Shown here: positions 15,344-26,249 of the stretch, piece after piece | Layout of the letters: every line of letters starts with the position of its first letter | Numbering within the stretch: the stretch's first letter is position 1 | Assembly: GCA_944548615.1 (NCBI GenBank) | Contig: OX155980.1 | Location: 41,189,365-41,253,364 of the forward strand | Length of the DNA stretch: 64,000 nucleotides | Source of the DNA: Micropterix aruncella | Lineage: Eukaryota > Arthropoda > Insecta > Lepidoptera > Micropterigidae | Direction: 5' to 3' | Position numbers and translations under genes: made by a program | Notes under the pieces: model-generated | What the model was told of the DNA's origin: nothing | The model's input: the letters and a program-made list of their open reading frames with translations, nothing else | Databases searched by the model: none

Positions 15344-18300
15344 TTATTCTATTCGGGCGGACAATTCTAATCTAACTAGTTTGCTTATTGACCTGCGATA
15401 AATTTTTCCGTCGACTTTTACATCTACTATCCTGACAACACCTGTTTTGTCAGGGTAGACTTCCGTTACTATAGCGCGAGGCCATCTTCCTCTTTCTAGA
15501 GAGGGGTCCAATATTAACACCAGTTCCCCCACCCTTAGTGGAGGTTGTACCTCCTTCCATTTAGGTCGAGAGACTAGCATAGGTAGTACTTCTTTAGACC
15601 ACCTATTCCAAAAAGCGTCAGCTAGAGCTTGGGTCTGTCTCCACTGTTTACGGTTACATAAATCTCCAATGGTAAATTTACCCATAGCGGTGCTGTTAGA
15701 GTGTCCTAACAAAAAGCTTTGCGGCGTAAGTGGCTCCTGGTCTCGACTGTCTATAGTGATGTGCGAGATAGGCCGCTGATTAAGGATTGACTCCACTTCA
15801 GCCAATAAGGTCTGCATCATTTCCACAGAAGGCGCTCTTTCTTTCAATATGGCGTACAAAGCTCTTTTGGCTGACTTAACCATCGATTCCCAGCAGCCGC
15901 CATGATGGGGAGAAGCAGGTGGTATAAACCTCCAGTCAATCTGGTCGTTACTTAAACGTTCACGGATACGTTCATCGTCAATCTCTGAAACGACCTTCTT
16001 CAATTCGGCACTCGCACCTTTTAGATTAGATGCATTATCTGACATTATCACCCTTGGTTTGCCCCGCCGGGCTATGAATCTTCTTATCGCTTGTATTGTC
16101 GAATTAGTAGACAAATCAAATGCTAATTCAATGTGAACCGCTCGTGTGGTTAGACAAGAGAACAACACGCCATATCGTTTCTCCACTTTTCTTCGTATAG
16201 TCACCTGAACCGGCCCGAAGTAGTCTACGCCTACGGCGTAAAAACACCTCGTATGATGCTGCAAACGTGACATCGGGAGTTGTCCCATCAACGCTGTGAC
16301 TGGTTTTGCCCTTCTCATTTTGCACAGCATACACTGGTATATAAATTTTTTGACCGTTTGACGGGGACTAATTAGCCAGAACCTCTGGCGTAGGCTGGCC
16401 AATGTCGTTTCAACCCCGGAATGAGCCATCTCCTCATGAGTTCTTACCACCAGTAGTTGTGTATAGCGATCCCGGCCGTCAAGTATTATGGGATACTTAG
16501 TGTCGTGTGGTATACCCGGCGCATTTGCGATGCGGCCGCCTACTCTTATTAAGCCCCGCTCGTCTAAGTACGCATTTAAACCTATCAAACGGCTATTCCT
16601 AGGTAAAGTCCCTTTCACTCGTATAAGTTCTATTTCTTTCTTAAAAGAACGACTCTGCGACTCCTTTAATAATATTATTTCAGCGCTGGCAATGTCTTGT
16701 CCGTTTAAAATGCAGTTATTTGTGGCACCTCTACATAGTTGAATAAACTTCCTAACGTAGGCCCCTACGCGCAATAATCTGCGATGTTGGGAGAATCTCG
16801 CGACATCTATTGTGCTCGTAGGTACAGCGTGTAGCGCAAATACCGCCAATGGTTTATACTCGAGGGATATCTTATCCTTTTCCCCGGGTTGATGGGGAAT
16901 CTTTGCCGGCCATACCTCTGGTGGCTGTCTAAGGTATTCAGGACCATTCAGCCAACGGCTCTCGGGCGAGAGGTCAATTTTTGACGTCGCTCTCGTAGCT
17001 TTATCTGCAGGATTACTATTTCCGCTTAACCATCTCCACTCCTCCGGGGTAGTCAGTTCGTCCAATACTCCCAGACGGTTAGAGACAAATTGTTGGTGGT
17101 CGGAGCTACGTGAACGTATCCACCAAAGTACGTTCATCGAGTCGGTCCATAAAATCTTTTCATGAAATTTAATTTTGTACTCGCTAGTGATTTTTTTCGC
17201 TAGTTCGGCGCCTAATAGTGCTGCTGTCAGTTCTAAACGCGGTATTGTCATTTTTTTTAACGGCGCGACTCTAGTTTTACTTGCGATAAAGGATGTGGTC
17301 GGTTCTTCGCCTGGTCTGGCTATTCTCATATACGCGACGGCGCACATAGCCTCTTGAGACGCGTCACAATATATGTGTAATTGTCTATGTTCGGAGGGAT
17401 TCTTTGTTACGCCGTGATAGCGTGAAATCCTTACGTCCTTCGCCGAGCGAAGGGCATTTATCCATTCACCCCAACCTTTGAAAATATCTTGTGTGACCTC
17501 TTCATCCCAGGCTACACCGCTGCTCCACACCTTTTGCATTAGAATTTTGGCTCGGATAGTTATTGGGCTTAATACCCCGAGTGGGTCATAAATTGACATT
17601 ACTACCTTAAGAGCCTCTCGTTTCGTTGGCACTCTCTGGCCCGTTTTCAGGGCGTCATCGAGTTTTTCTAATCTAAAATTAAATGTAAGTTCGTCACTTT
17701 CTGGCAACCATTCTAACCCTAAAAGCCGTTGAGAGCTTATCTCTCCTTTCTCCAGAGCAATATTATGGGTAGCTTTCCTTTCTTCGGGTATTTCGTTCAA
17801 AACGCTTTGATAATTAGACGCCCAGCCCTTTAAGAAAAAAATCCCTTGTTGATGTATGTAAATTATGTTTTTTATCACGTTACGAGCTTCTTCTATTGAA
17901 GAAGACCCGTAAGCAAGATCGTCCATAAAGTGATGGTCTGTGATAGCCTCCACTGCTGAAGGGTACTGATTCTTGAAACGTTCAGCGTTTTTATTTCGTA
18001 TATAGAGGGCAGATGTCGGGGATGACCTAGAGTCGAATATTAAAGAGGACATTTTAAGGATGCGAGGTTCTATATCGCGTCGATATCCCCGCCAAAGGAA
18101 CAACTGACTATAGGTATCGTCCTCGATCACCTTAATACGCATGAACATGTCCCCAATATCGGCGGTAAAAGCCACCGGATGCTCGCGGAACCTAAAAAGT
18201 ATACCTATTATGCTTTGATTATAGTCTGGCCCCGTTAACAGTAAGCTATTTAGAGATACTCCCTTTACGCTAGCAGCAGCGTCATGCACGATCCTAAGCT

Positions 18301-21097
18301 TGTTTCCTTTGGCGGCGCTACAGACACCCAAGTGTGGTAAAAACCATATATCAGTTCGGCCGGCTAATTTGGAAGGGTCTACTTCTTCGGCGTAACCTTC
18401 TGCTAAGTACTTGTCCATTTTCTGACAATAAGCGTCTCCATAAGTCCGATCTCTGTCCATTTTTCTCTCGACGGCGTGAAGTCGAGCTAGCGCCATAGGT
18501 CGGCTATCAGGAAGAACACGTCTGTCATCTCGCCAGAGCAACCCCGTGTGCCATACCCCGCCGTTTAACGAAGTAGTGGATTCCAATAATTTTTTAGACC
18601 TTACCGAGTCCGCAAGTTCTCGCTTTTTATTCGGCCAGTCTTGCTCTAATCTGAGGTTTTCCTCGAGTAATCTCTGAAGAGACGCGTCATTGCTACCGCT
18701 ATCACTTAGGCAGAAGCTATGTAATGCGTCATTTTGCCTATCTACAGATACTCGTCCCACTGGAACCCAGCCCAGTAGTGTTTTTGACAACGATAATTCT
18801 TCATTAATGCGCCTTAATCCGCGTGAAATGATTAATTCCCAACAATTAGCCCCGATTAGTAGGCGCGGTTGGACATCTGATATTTTGTCGACTTTCACCG
18901 CAGTCAAAGTGTCAAAATCAGAGGCGGCCGCCGATAAATTTTTTAATTTCGGGAGGTTTAACGCCGCAATACTATAAGCCTGCACGTCGAAAACCTTACG
19001 GCCCAATTCCCCCCTTATTTGAAACGAGACTGTTTCAGCCCCTTTAGGAGAAGTTTTCATACTTCCTATACCACATACCTCCATATTGGTGGGAGGCCCT
19101 CTAATATTCAGCTCTTGCGCGACTTCGCGGTCTATTATAGAGACCGTCGATCCGCTGTCTAAAAGCGCGTAAACTACCTTTCTCCCCTTTGGTCCTATTA
19201 ACGTTATCGGTAAAACTTGCAAGAGGACTCTGTTGTTGGCTACTGTATGCGCGACAATAGCCCCGGTCTGTGTTTCACCTTCGGCTGTTGCCGTAATTAT
19301 CTCGGTTCCGCCGAGCGCCGCGTCCGCGGCAGTAAGTAAGAAATGATACTTAAATCGAGGAAACCTTTTATAGGCTGGGCAGTTTTTCCTGCCGTGCGAA
19401 GGTGCAAGGCATTTAAAGCATCGCTTAAGTGATTTTACGACTCCCCAGCGAGAGTCTAGGGAAAGTTTTTTAAACCTTACGCATTTGCTGAGAAAATGAT
19501 CGCCGGTACAATTTGGGCATTTCATACGAGACTGCTCAGTCATGTTAAGAACGTAATTTTTATGATTTTGCTGTTTATACTTTTTATCGCGCGCTACTAC
19601 TTGATTTTTTCTACCGCTGTCTAATGGACCTATTCCCGCATCTTGCGAGTCTATCGCTAGTGTTTCTAGCCAAGATGCGAAGCGTATGATAACCGGTTCG
19701 TCTGGTTTACCCTTTCCTTTATCTCCTAGCCACAATGTTAATAAGTTTTTTGGCAACTTCGCTACAAGAGAACCTAAAAGTTCTGGGTTCCATAGGTGCT
19801 CAATCCTATTTACTGATTTTACTGTGGCCACCAGATTCTTAACTTGGCAAGCAAATTGCAACAATTCCTCTGCTTCTATAAATTCAGAGAGGTCCCTGGT
19901 TTTACGTAAATCAGCTAGTGTGCGCTGAATAATTACATTTGGATTTCCAAATAACGTCTCTAACGTTTTCATTATTTCGCCAACGTTCGCAGGGGATAAA
20001 AGTAACCCTGAAACGCAATCTCTTGCTCGTCCGCGTATCGCGGATTGCAAGCGAAGTAAATTTTGTTCGTCATTCAGACCTATAACTTCGGTGGACTGGT
20101 TAAAAATCGATTTAAAGGCTAAAAACTGAAGTGGATCTCCACTAAAGGGTGGAAGTTCTTTGTTATATTGCGGCTTCGAGGAGGCTATTGAAATTACTCG
20201 ACATACCTGGCTTATTAATTTTTTGCTCGCGCTGTCATCGGACCCGTCTCCTGTGCTGGAGCCAGCGGCCGCGGCGGCGTCTGTGGCCGCCGCGTCCGCT
20301 TCGGTCGCGATTTCGCCGCCCGCTGCGCGATGTGCTGCCCCGTGAGGTGCCGTCGCGCCCTCCTCGAGCCGCATCCCCTCGTGCGCCGCGCGATGTGTTG
20401 CCCCGTGAGGTGCCGCCGCGCCCGCCTCGAGCCGCATCCCCCCGTGCGCCGCGCGATGTGTTGCCCCGTGAGGTGCCTCCGCGCCCGCCTCGAGCCGCAT
20501 CCCCTCGTGTGCCGCGCGACGTGTTGACCCGTGAGCTGCAGCCGCGCCCGCCTCGTGCTGCATCGCCTCGTCCGATTCTTCTTCTCTCCTGTTGCGGTAT
20601 CTCTCTTCATTTCGTGGTTTTATTTGGTCGGGTTCACTATATGAAGTCAGCGGTGCTTGCGTCTCTGCCCACAGCGTAGTACGACCTGCTGTTTCTTCAA
20701 GATCGGCGTAACTTCTTGTCTCCCATTCTCCGCTTTTTTCTGAGTCGAAAGCTTCGGAAACTACGTCTAACACTCTAAGTGCGTGCTGACGGTCTGATTC
20801 TAGCATCTGCAATTCAGCTTCTAAATCTGCATGTTGCACTTGAATCGCAGCCGCCGCCCCTGCCGCCTCCGATCTGCGTTTTGCCGTCGCTATCTCTTCG
20901 GTTGCTCGGAGTTGTTCCCTTTGCGTTATCGCCTCTGATTCCAATTTTTTCTTTTCCGCGGCTACCTTTGCTTGTTCTCTGGTGACCCGCCTCAGCTGTT
21001 CTGATGCTTCTTTCACTTCCTGAACTCTTTCACTCCTCCTGCTGCTTTGTGACCAGGTCCGCCTCGATACGTTCGATTTTTCTGCGGTCGGCTCCAT
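15344..21097 (-). CDS. BEL/Pao Gag-Pol polyprotein
   Basis: 1917 aa from an ATG 62 bp inside the 5' LTR; it ends 79 bp before the 3' LTR. Order: charged coiled coil (about 20-130); four 21-aa Ala/His/Gly repeats (about 182-262); DUF1759-type Gag domain (about 300-490); zinc knuckles C527-x2-C-x3-H-x4-C and C560-x2-C-x4-H-x4-C; aspartic protease DSGS (647-650); RT of the Pao type with F-M-D-D at 1057-1060; RNase H with D1245, E1289, D1319 and D1365; integrase zinc domain H1554, H1559, C1589, C1592; and core D1625, D1687, E1737 (D,D49E). The C-terminal part is the BEL-specific integrase tail. One frame for gag and pol is normal in this superfamily. No stop or frameshift is seen, so the protein should be functional in particle assembly, reverse transcription and integration. 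Confidence 0.96.
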   Translation of the reverse strand: MEPTAEKSNVSRRTWSQSSRRSERVQEVKEASEQLRRVTREQAKVAAEKKKLESEAITQREQLRATEEIATAKRRSEAAGAAAAIQVQHADLEAELQMLESDRQHALRVLDVVSEAFDSEKSGEWETRSYADLEETAGRTTLWAETQAPLTSYSEPDQIKPRNEERYRNRREEESDEAMQHEAGAAAAHGSTRRAAHEGMRLEAGAEAPHGATHRAAHGGMRLEAGAAAPHGATHRAAHEGMRLEEGATAPHGAAHRAAGGEIATEADAAATDAAAAAGSSTGDGSDDSASKKLISQVCRVISIASSKPQYNKELPPFSGDPLQFLAFKSIFNQSTEVIGLNDEQNLLRLQSAIRGRARDCVSGLLLSPANVGEIMKTLETLFGNPNVIIQRTLADLRKTRDLSEFIEAEELLQFACQVKNLVATVKSVNRIEHLWNPELLGSLVAKLPKNLLTLWLGDKGKGKPDEPVIIRFASWLETLAIDSQDAGIGPLDSGRKNQVVARDKKYKQQNHKNYVLNMTEQSRMKCPNCTGDHFLSKCVRFKKLSLDSRWGVVKSLKRCFKCLAPSHGRKNCPAYKRFPRFKYHFLLTAADAALGGTEIITATAEGETQTGAIVAHTVANNRVLLQVLPITLIGPKGRKVVYALLDSGSTVSIIDREVAQELNIRGPPTNMEVCGIGSMKTSPKGAETVSFQIRGELGRKVFDVQAYSIAALNLPKLKNLSAAASDFDTLTAVKVDKISDVQPRLLIGANCWELIISRGLRRINEELSLSKTLLGWVPVGRVSVDRQNDALHSFCLSDSGSNDASLQRLLEENLRLEQDWPNKKRELADSVRSKKLLESTTSLNGGVWHTGLLWRDDRRVLPDSRPMALARLHAVERKMDRDRTYGDAYCQKMDKYLAEGYAEEVDPSKLAGRTDIWFLPHLGVCSAAKGNKLRIVHDAAASVKGVSLNSLLLTGPDYNQSIIGILFRFREHPVAFTADIGDMFMRIKVIEDDTYSQLFLWRGYRRDIEPRILKMSSLIFDSRSSPTSALYIRNKNAERFKNQYPSAVEAITDHHFMDDLAYGSSSIEEARNVIKNIIYIHQQGIFFLKGWASNYQSVLNEIPEERKATHNIALEKGEISSQRLLGLEWLPESDELTFNFRLEKLDDALKTGQRVPTKREALKVVMSIYDPLGVLSPITIRAKILMQKVWSSGVAWDEEVTQDIFKGWGEWINALRSAKDVRISRYHGVTKNPSEHRQLHIYCDASQEAMCAVAYMRIARPGEEPTTSFIASKTRVAPLKKMTIPRLELTAALLGAELAKKITSEYKIKFHEKILWTDSMNVLWWIRSRSSDHQQFVSNRLGVLDELTTPEEWRWLSGNSNPADKATRATSKIDLSPESRWLNGPEYLRQPPEVWPAKIPHQPGEKDKISLEYKPLAVFALHAVPTSTIDVARFSQHRRLLRVGAYVRKFIQLCRGATNNCILNGQDIASAEIILLKESQSRSFKKEIELIRVKGTLPRNSRLIGLNAYLDERGLIRVGGRIANAPGIPHDTKYPIILDGRDRYTQLLVVRTHEEMAHSGVETTLASLRQRFWLISPRQTVKKFIYQCMLCKMRRAKPVTALMGQLPMSRLQHHTRCFYAVGVDYFGPVQVTIRRKVEKRYGVLFSCLTTRAVHIELAFDLSTNSTIQAIRRFIARRGKPRVIMSDNASNLKGASAELKKVVSEIDDERIRERLSNDQIDWRFIPPASPHHGGCWESMVKSAKRALYAILKERAPSVEMMQTLLAEVESILNQRPISHITIDSRDQEPLTPQSFLLGHSNSTAMGKFTIGDLCNRKQWRQTQALADAFWNRWSKEVLPMLVSRPKWKEVQPPLRVGELVLILDPSLERGRWPRAIVTEVYPDKTGVVRIVDVKVDGKIYRRSISKLVRLELSARIE
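20312..20554 (-). repeat. in-frame 63-bp tandem repeat in BEL gag
   Basis: Four units of 21 codons encoding variants of E-A-G-A-x-A-P-H-G-A-T-H-R-A-A-H-E-G-M-R-L. Very GC-rich compared with the window. It lies between the coiled coil and the DUF1759 domain and produces long spurious Pro/Arg-rich ORFs on the opposite strand. Confidence 0.85.
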
Positions 21098-21159
21098 CGT
21101 ATAATTTATTTTTCAAGATTCTTTTCTTTATTTTTCATCCGGCTGCGATGGATCACTTG

Positions 21160-22339
21160 TGGTTATAAAATCCATCAGTTATTTTCATGTGAGTTTTCTC
21201 TCACTGCTGAAGGGGTGGTTTTTGTGGACTGTAAATGTTATTTACCTTCGCGTTCTCTCGTTCTTCCTGGCCGCCGAATAGTCTCCCGTATCTGGTTCAC
21301 ACTCTATTAGATGGTCACACAGTGAAAGAGTTTATTTCAAAAGAACGTTTATTGTCCCTCAATTTACTCGTGAGTTACAGTATTTAGTTACAAAAGACCT
21401 TACAGATCTAGGTGACATCAAGGGCTGGAAACAAGCCCCCCACTCCATCTACTACTACAGTATACACTTAAATTTTGCGCGCGAGTACGTGACCAGCCAA
21501 GGGCTGCCGTATGTACAACTATTGTCCCGCCGCTTAAGGGTCGTTCATTCTCGACCTCGGTATTTCTGTGACTGTTCGATTTTCCAAAATCGTTCACTAG
21601 CCTCGCTAAGGCCCCGCCACTCTAACCCGTGATTGGTTAAAAGGCAATGGCGGCGGTTAAGAGACCGGCCCACTGAGGGTTAAGGGGTGTGGCTTAGCGA
21701 GAGTACATATTATTCAATCAGGCTTACATGTTTAACTTAAATTAATCTCACCTTCATTGAAGGTAATTTTCTATAATATGTATTACTACTACATTATCAT
21801 TAGGTTTATAGCAAAAATAGTAGATTAAACATTAACAACACATCATATTTAGTACTTAAAATTACTTCGAATAGCTAGCATAATTATAAGTATTTGATTT
21901 TGTCCAAGCCTTCAGTCGAATAATTAATAGCCTCCTAATTACCTCAAACATTGCGATTATTTTGAGATTACCAGATTTGTTTTAATATAAGAGGGTTGCG
22001 CGAGCGGCTTGCCGCGTCTACGATTTTTTGTTATCGGTCGACACCCTCGATATATCCACTCGGAGAAATGACAGGCTGTTAATTAATTAGGGGTCTTCGG
22101 CCCTTGAAGACGGCGATATATTATTACCAGGACCTTTCAAGGAATTTTGTCCTGCGTATTTAGTTAGGGCTTCCTTGCGGATGATTTTAATATTTGAATG
22201 AGCCGTATTTTGTTTCAGTGTCTGTTATTTATGTCTGTTATGGGGTGGCTCGAGCGTGTGAAAGAGGAATATAAGCTTCTAAGAATCGATCTATCGCGAA
22301 CAGCCACCCATATAGAGAATGCAAGTGATAATTCGTACA
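21160..22339 (-). repeat. BEL/Pao 5' LTR (1180 bp)
   Basis: Same ends as the 3' LTR. It contains the 80-bp segment from 21377 to 21456 bounded by ACAGTAT direct repeats. The sequence just inside the LTR on the coding strand (ACAAGTGATCCATCGCAGCC) would contain the primer-binding site; I could not match it to a tRNA. Confidence 0.92.
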
Positions 22340-22344
22340 CCAAT

Positions 22345-22490
22345 AACATAACCAGCCCTCCTCCTCCCTTCCTTCTCGCTCCTCTTTCCTTCCTTCGTCT
22401 CTTTTGTTTCCTCTGCGTCTATATTTAAATTTAATACTTTGGTTTTCTTTTTTTTTATCAATTTTTCTTGTAGTTTTCTGTGTATTGTAT
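22345..22490 (+). pseudogene. LINE 3'UTR, right part of the BEL-split copy
   Basis: AACATAACCAGCCCTCC followed by a C+T-rich run continues the LINE tail interrupted at 14164. It matches the UTR start at about 2035. Where the LINE ends is unclear. Confidence 0.55.
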
Positions 22491-22622
22491 ATTTAAAATC
22501 AATTTAAAATACTTGGCCATTCTACACAATTATAATCCTAATTAATGGAAATTAATACTCTTTATTCTTTATTCAAAATTAGAGTAACAAATGTAGGAGT
22601 TAATAGAATAACTATTATAAAC

Positions 22623-23238
22623 TAGCGGAACCCGACGAACTTCGTCACACCACGAAAATTTTGTTTGGCAGCAGATGGCGTTAACTTAGATAATTTTCAT
22701 TGACAGTTGTTTGACAATTGCATTGTTTGTTTAAATTCTTCGTTGGAAGCAGCATACTCAGCATCATATGAAAGTATCGATCGTGGTTCCAATCTGATTG
22801 TTTACTTTTTGTCTCACCAAAAGAGCAGTTTCATCAATTGCCATGTGTGGATTCGTTGTGCTCGTTGTGTTCGAAATGGAAAAGAAAAGTCTGTAAACAG
22901 TACGGTTTTGTTTCACTCTCCATCGATTTCATTTTTTTTTCAGATTTTGGCTGAAACGAAGTGATTTTGTTTCAAATCGAATGTAATGTATTGTAATGCA
23001 GTGCTCTATGATACACAATGTTTTTCGTTTTGTTTTCTTGCGCAAAGACATAGAGGGATGACGGTTTTCCCACTCGCGAACAGGCGACGTATAATTGGCC
23101 GTGTGTGAAGCATGGATTTTCCAAATTTATTCCACTAACAATTAGTGATTGTCCTTGCGATTTGTTGACCGATTTTATTGGTTTTTCGGGAAAATTCAAC
23201 ATATTCATAGACAAAAAAAAAATATCTAAAAAAAACAT
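22623..23238 (-). mobile_element. Helitron 3' terminal fragment
   Basis: On the minus strand this runs from a helicase C-terminus to GACGAAGTTCGTC (hairpin), GGGTTCCG, CTAG at 22623-22626, followed by T: a canonical Helitron 3' end. The coding end is separated from the terminus by about 350 bp that includes the AGATGGCG-type motif (CGCCATCT) common in these elements. The 5' part of the element is missing or too decayed to recognise beyond about 23240. Confidence 0.75.
22972..23238 (-). pseudogene. Helitron RepHel, C-terminal PIF1 helicase remnant
   Basis: About 60 residues match the end of the PIF1-like helicase: V-N-K-S-Q-G-Q-S-L, then G-I-N-L-E-N-P-C-F-T-H-G-Q-L-Y-V-A-C-S-R-V-G-K-P (motif VI region), then K-T-K-N-I-V-Y. 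In intact Helitrons this lies at the end of a protein over 1300 aa that also has the HUH Rep nuclease. The preceding ~25 residues are AT-driven and mostly unrelated, so the gene is truncated upstream. The preserved stretch is undamaged, which suggests recent loss of the rest. Confidence 0.8.
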
Positions 23239-23531
23239 TTTTTTTCAGAATTTTTATGATTTTGTTTTACGCTACACAATTTTTTCTGTCAATTTTGGTA
23301 CATAATAAAAAGCTACCTTTTTATCATTTATATTATTGACTACTTATTTCTGCAAAGAAATACCAGTCGAAATCAGTTTCATACAAAACTCATTAGTTTA
23401 TGTTTATGTTTTGACACGTATTTGGATATTAAAAGCAGACTTAAAGAACGCCATTTTTAATATTGTATTCCATTACAGATTTTATTTTTATAACGCTTTT
23501 ATTAGTTAGACCTGTCTGTATGTAATGGAAC

Positions 23532-23762
23532 CTTTCATATTAATTTTCACTAACTTTCTGACTTCTCAATAATTTGAAATTATGCAAACATATCAAGGAA
23601 CGATGACAATGCGATACTTGCATATCTAATATCCTTACCAGGACTATCAGAAAAGCTCGGACTCTATTTATGTATGTAACTGAAAATTTTAAGTTAATTT
23701 TCATTAACTTACTAAAGTCTGAATATTTTGAAATTTTGGACATGTATTAAGAACCGATGACC
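23532..23762. repeat. diverged direct duplication
   Basis: Segments at about 23532-23608 and 23690-23762 share TTAATTTTCA-TAACTT, GAATA/AATAATTTTGAAATT and AAGRAACGATGAC with many substitutions. An old duplication about 158 bp apart. Confidence 0.5.
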
Positions 23763-23853
23763 GATAACAAAATGATCACATCAGTTTATTCTTATTTTAA
23801 ACCTCTTCAAAATAATTCAACTATATTAACTTAGGGTTCTTTCTATCTCTGTT

Positions 23854-24033
23854 GAACAATATCTTTATAATTTAAAATTATTTGTTACTTTCTAGTTCAC
23901 ATTCCTATTAAAGCCTGTTTTTTTAAACTATAATTTTACAATATCTACAAACTATAATTTGAACAATATCTTTATATTTCAAAATTATTTGTTACTTTCT
24001 AGTTCACATTCCTATTAAAGCCTGTTTTTTTTA
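23854..24033. repeat. direct duplication of a ~73-bp segment
   Basis: 23854-23926 and 23961-24033 are nearly identical (GAACAATATCTTTATA ... AAGCCTGTTTTTTT), separated by 34 bp that also contain a partial copy. Confidence 0.8.
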
Positions 24034-26249
24034 ATGGAGACTACTGTTTAAAATAATATTATATACTTATAAAGAGATTAAAATTAACTCCATTTACTGA
24101 TGTATTTTTATATCTTGTTTTTATGGAAACACTAAATTTATAGAATTGGACGCTAGCATTCTATACAAGAAATTCGTAGTAAAATGATCTTCAGTCATGG
24201 CTCTGACCTCATATTTATCGCATGCTTTTAAACTGCGCTGACTTTAGAGTTCCGCTCTGCGACTAAAATGCCCTTAAACGTCAGTTCGAATAGCTCCACA
24301 ATTAATTATTGAAGTTCGGAAAAAGTGCGCTCGCTCAATTTTACTTTTCCCGCCCACCAACCGACCAGAAGGAAATATCTATTTTGAGCTCCCCTGAGAC
24401 GATAACTGCGCGATTTAGCCATAGTGCGTCGCCCGCTTACAGGTACTGCGGCATCAGAAACTTCCCAGTAATACTCGCGACGCTGAGCACTCGTATAATA
24501 TTTTACTAAGACTTCAAATAAACCATTGTATTTAATTATCAAATTGTAACATTTATTAAACATAAAAAAGCATATATTTTTTTAATTTTATAAGATTATA
24601 TTATAGTGAAATAATGATTATTATTATGTTCGTAGTTATAAGGTCTTGAACCTATGAAATGTGTGCGTGGTAATGTCGGCATTGAACTATACCGTTTTGC
24701 GCTTGAGTGATTTGAAATTGTGTGCGTTTTGTTAGATCATTAAAGGGGCTACGCGACCGTGTATACTGATTCATCGAAGTGTTAACCAACAAGCCAGACT
24801 CGGAGGAGTAATTGGCCTGAGTGACTAACTATGTGCGATTTGTGTACGCTTCACAAAGGAGCCACTCTTGCGGAATTTCGCTCAAAGACTCTACCTAAGA
24901 TAATATAACCGGCAATTACATCCTTTCTGAGCTTGTAGCCTGGTATCTCGTTCTTCTCTTTATATTGTCGTTCTAATCGAAGGTTGACGATCATCATAGC
25001 TATCTTCATTCGAAGCTGCTGCACGAAACGGAAGTGGTGTACCTACTATGTCTGTATTAATCCCATAGGTTTTTGAGCAACGAGGACCTTTTTCTGACCG
25101 GTTTTCTGCGACCCTAAATTCTTTATTAATTTATTTAGACAACCTACTGATCTTGATCCTTGCTCACAGTAGTGATTTCTACTCGCACTCCTTCTCCGTA
25201 CATGGAGCATGTTTCTGGAAAGCTTCCCCCAAGCTGTTATTAGGGTTTTATACAGAATAACGATGTTTCAATCGTAATTTTGTTAAATTACAAGGAATTT
25301 TGTTGAAACTCCATTACTCCATTATATGTATCAATATGCGGAAATAACAGTATACTGCAGTTTCAACATGATTCATTTGTTCGATTTTAACCGTACGTAT
25401 AATACTACATTCTGTCATGTTAAAGGCGAGATCCCAGGGTCGCGACGTCGTGATTTTTTTGTTTGTTTTTTTTTTTTCTTACAACAGTTACAGATAAATT
25501 AAACCTAACATGACTGGATCGCACGAGACGTCGGTACTAAGGTAGGCTCAGATTCGTATAATTAAGTACTGCCTAATGCTAAATAAAAAAATACATTGAA
25601 GAATGCCGTGAAAAATAAAATCAAGTAAACTAAAATTTTAGTAATAAATAACATTTCAAATAATCCTAAAAGGTATGTGATAATAATAATATAGAGAACA
25701 AACAGCATGCCAATCATAAATATATGGTAGTAAGTTAGCTAGGAATAAAACAAATTAGTTTTTCAGTTTCTTTTCTTCCCTGGGTGATCAACCAGTGGGT
25801 TAGTCTTTTTTATGTTTATTTTTATACCTTGTTTTTCCTTAGTTATAGATATTTATCCTTAGTTTTATTGAACAACGACGGTGTCAAGTATAGCAAATGT
25901 CTCTGTGCATCGGTACTATTCAGTTTGGGAACTTTGTGGTTACTATTAGTTATCGCTCGTGTTATAATTTTATTTGTTGCTTGCTGGTGCAATTCTTTTT
26001 ATTTTTATTATGTTTTTTTTAAATTTTTGTTATGAAATATGTTCAAACATTACGACACGGTAACTACCGTCATGCCAAGACCGTTACGCGTCATGTTAAT
26101 TCATACGTATGGACCACAATTCGAATGATATAAGTCATCCTTGTTGAAACATGCGTATTTCCGTTTATTACATCTCTATATTTTTCTCAGTGTATTATTG
26201 TCTATTTACGTTAAGCATGTGTTCGTAATGTATTTAAATTGAAATAAAA

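Larger units (their letters stand above)
14160..22344 (-). mobile_element. complete BEL/Pao LTR retrotransposon
   Basis: CCAAT at 14160-14164 and at 22340-22344 is a 5-bp target duplication. LTRs lie at 14165-15264 (3' LTR) and 21160-22339 (5' LTR) and have TG...CA ends on the coding (minus) strand. Between them is one uninterrupted 1917-aa Gag-Pol ORF. The LTRs differ by about three substitutions plus one 80-bp indel that I can see, so the insertion is young. It interrupts a LINE 3' end. With all catalytic residues present it may be, or recently was, autonomous. Confidence 0.95.
23239..26249. other. no gene recognised
   Basis: Mostly AT-rich. It includes the direct duplications listed separately. 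A GC-richer patch at 24220-25220 has an 85-codon minus-strand ORF without known motifs. Confidence 0.4.

Noticed and set aside
20149..20679. Pro/Arg-rich ORF of 176 codons opposite the BEL ORF
   Set aside because: Shadow of the GC-rich gag repeat on the other strand.
22707..22964. 85-codon plus-strand ORF as a host gene
   Set aside because: It lies in the 3' non-coding part of a Helitron fragment on the other strand and has no motif.
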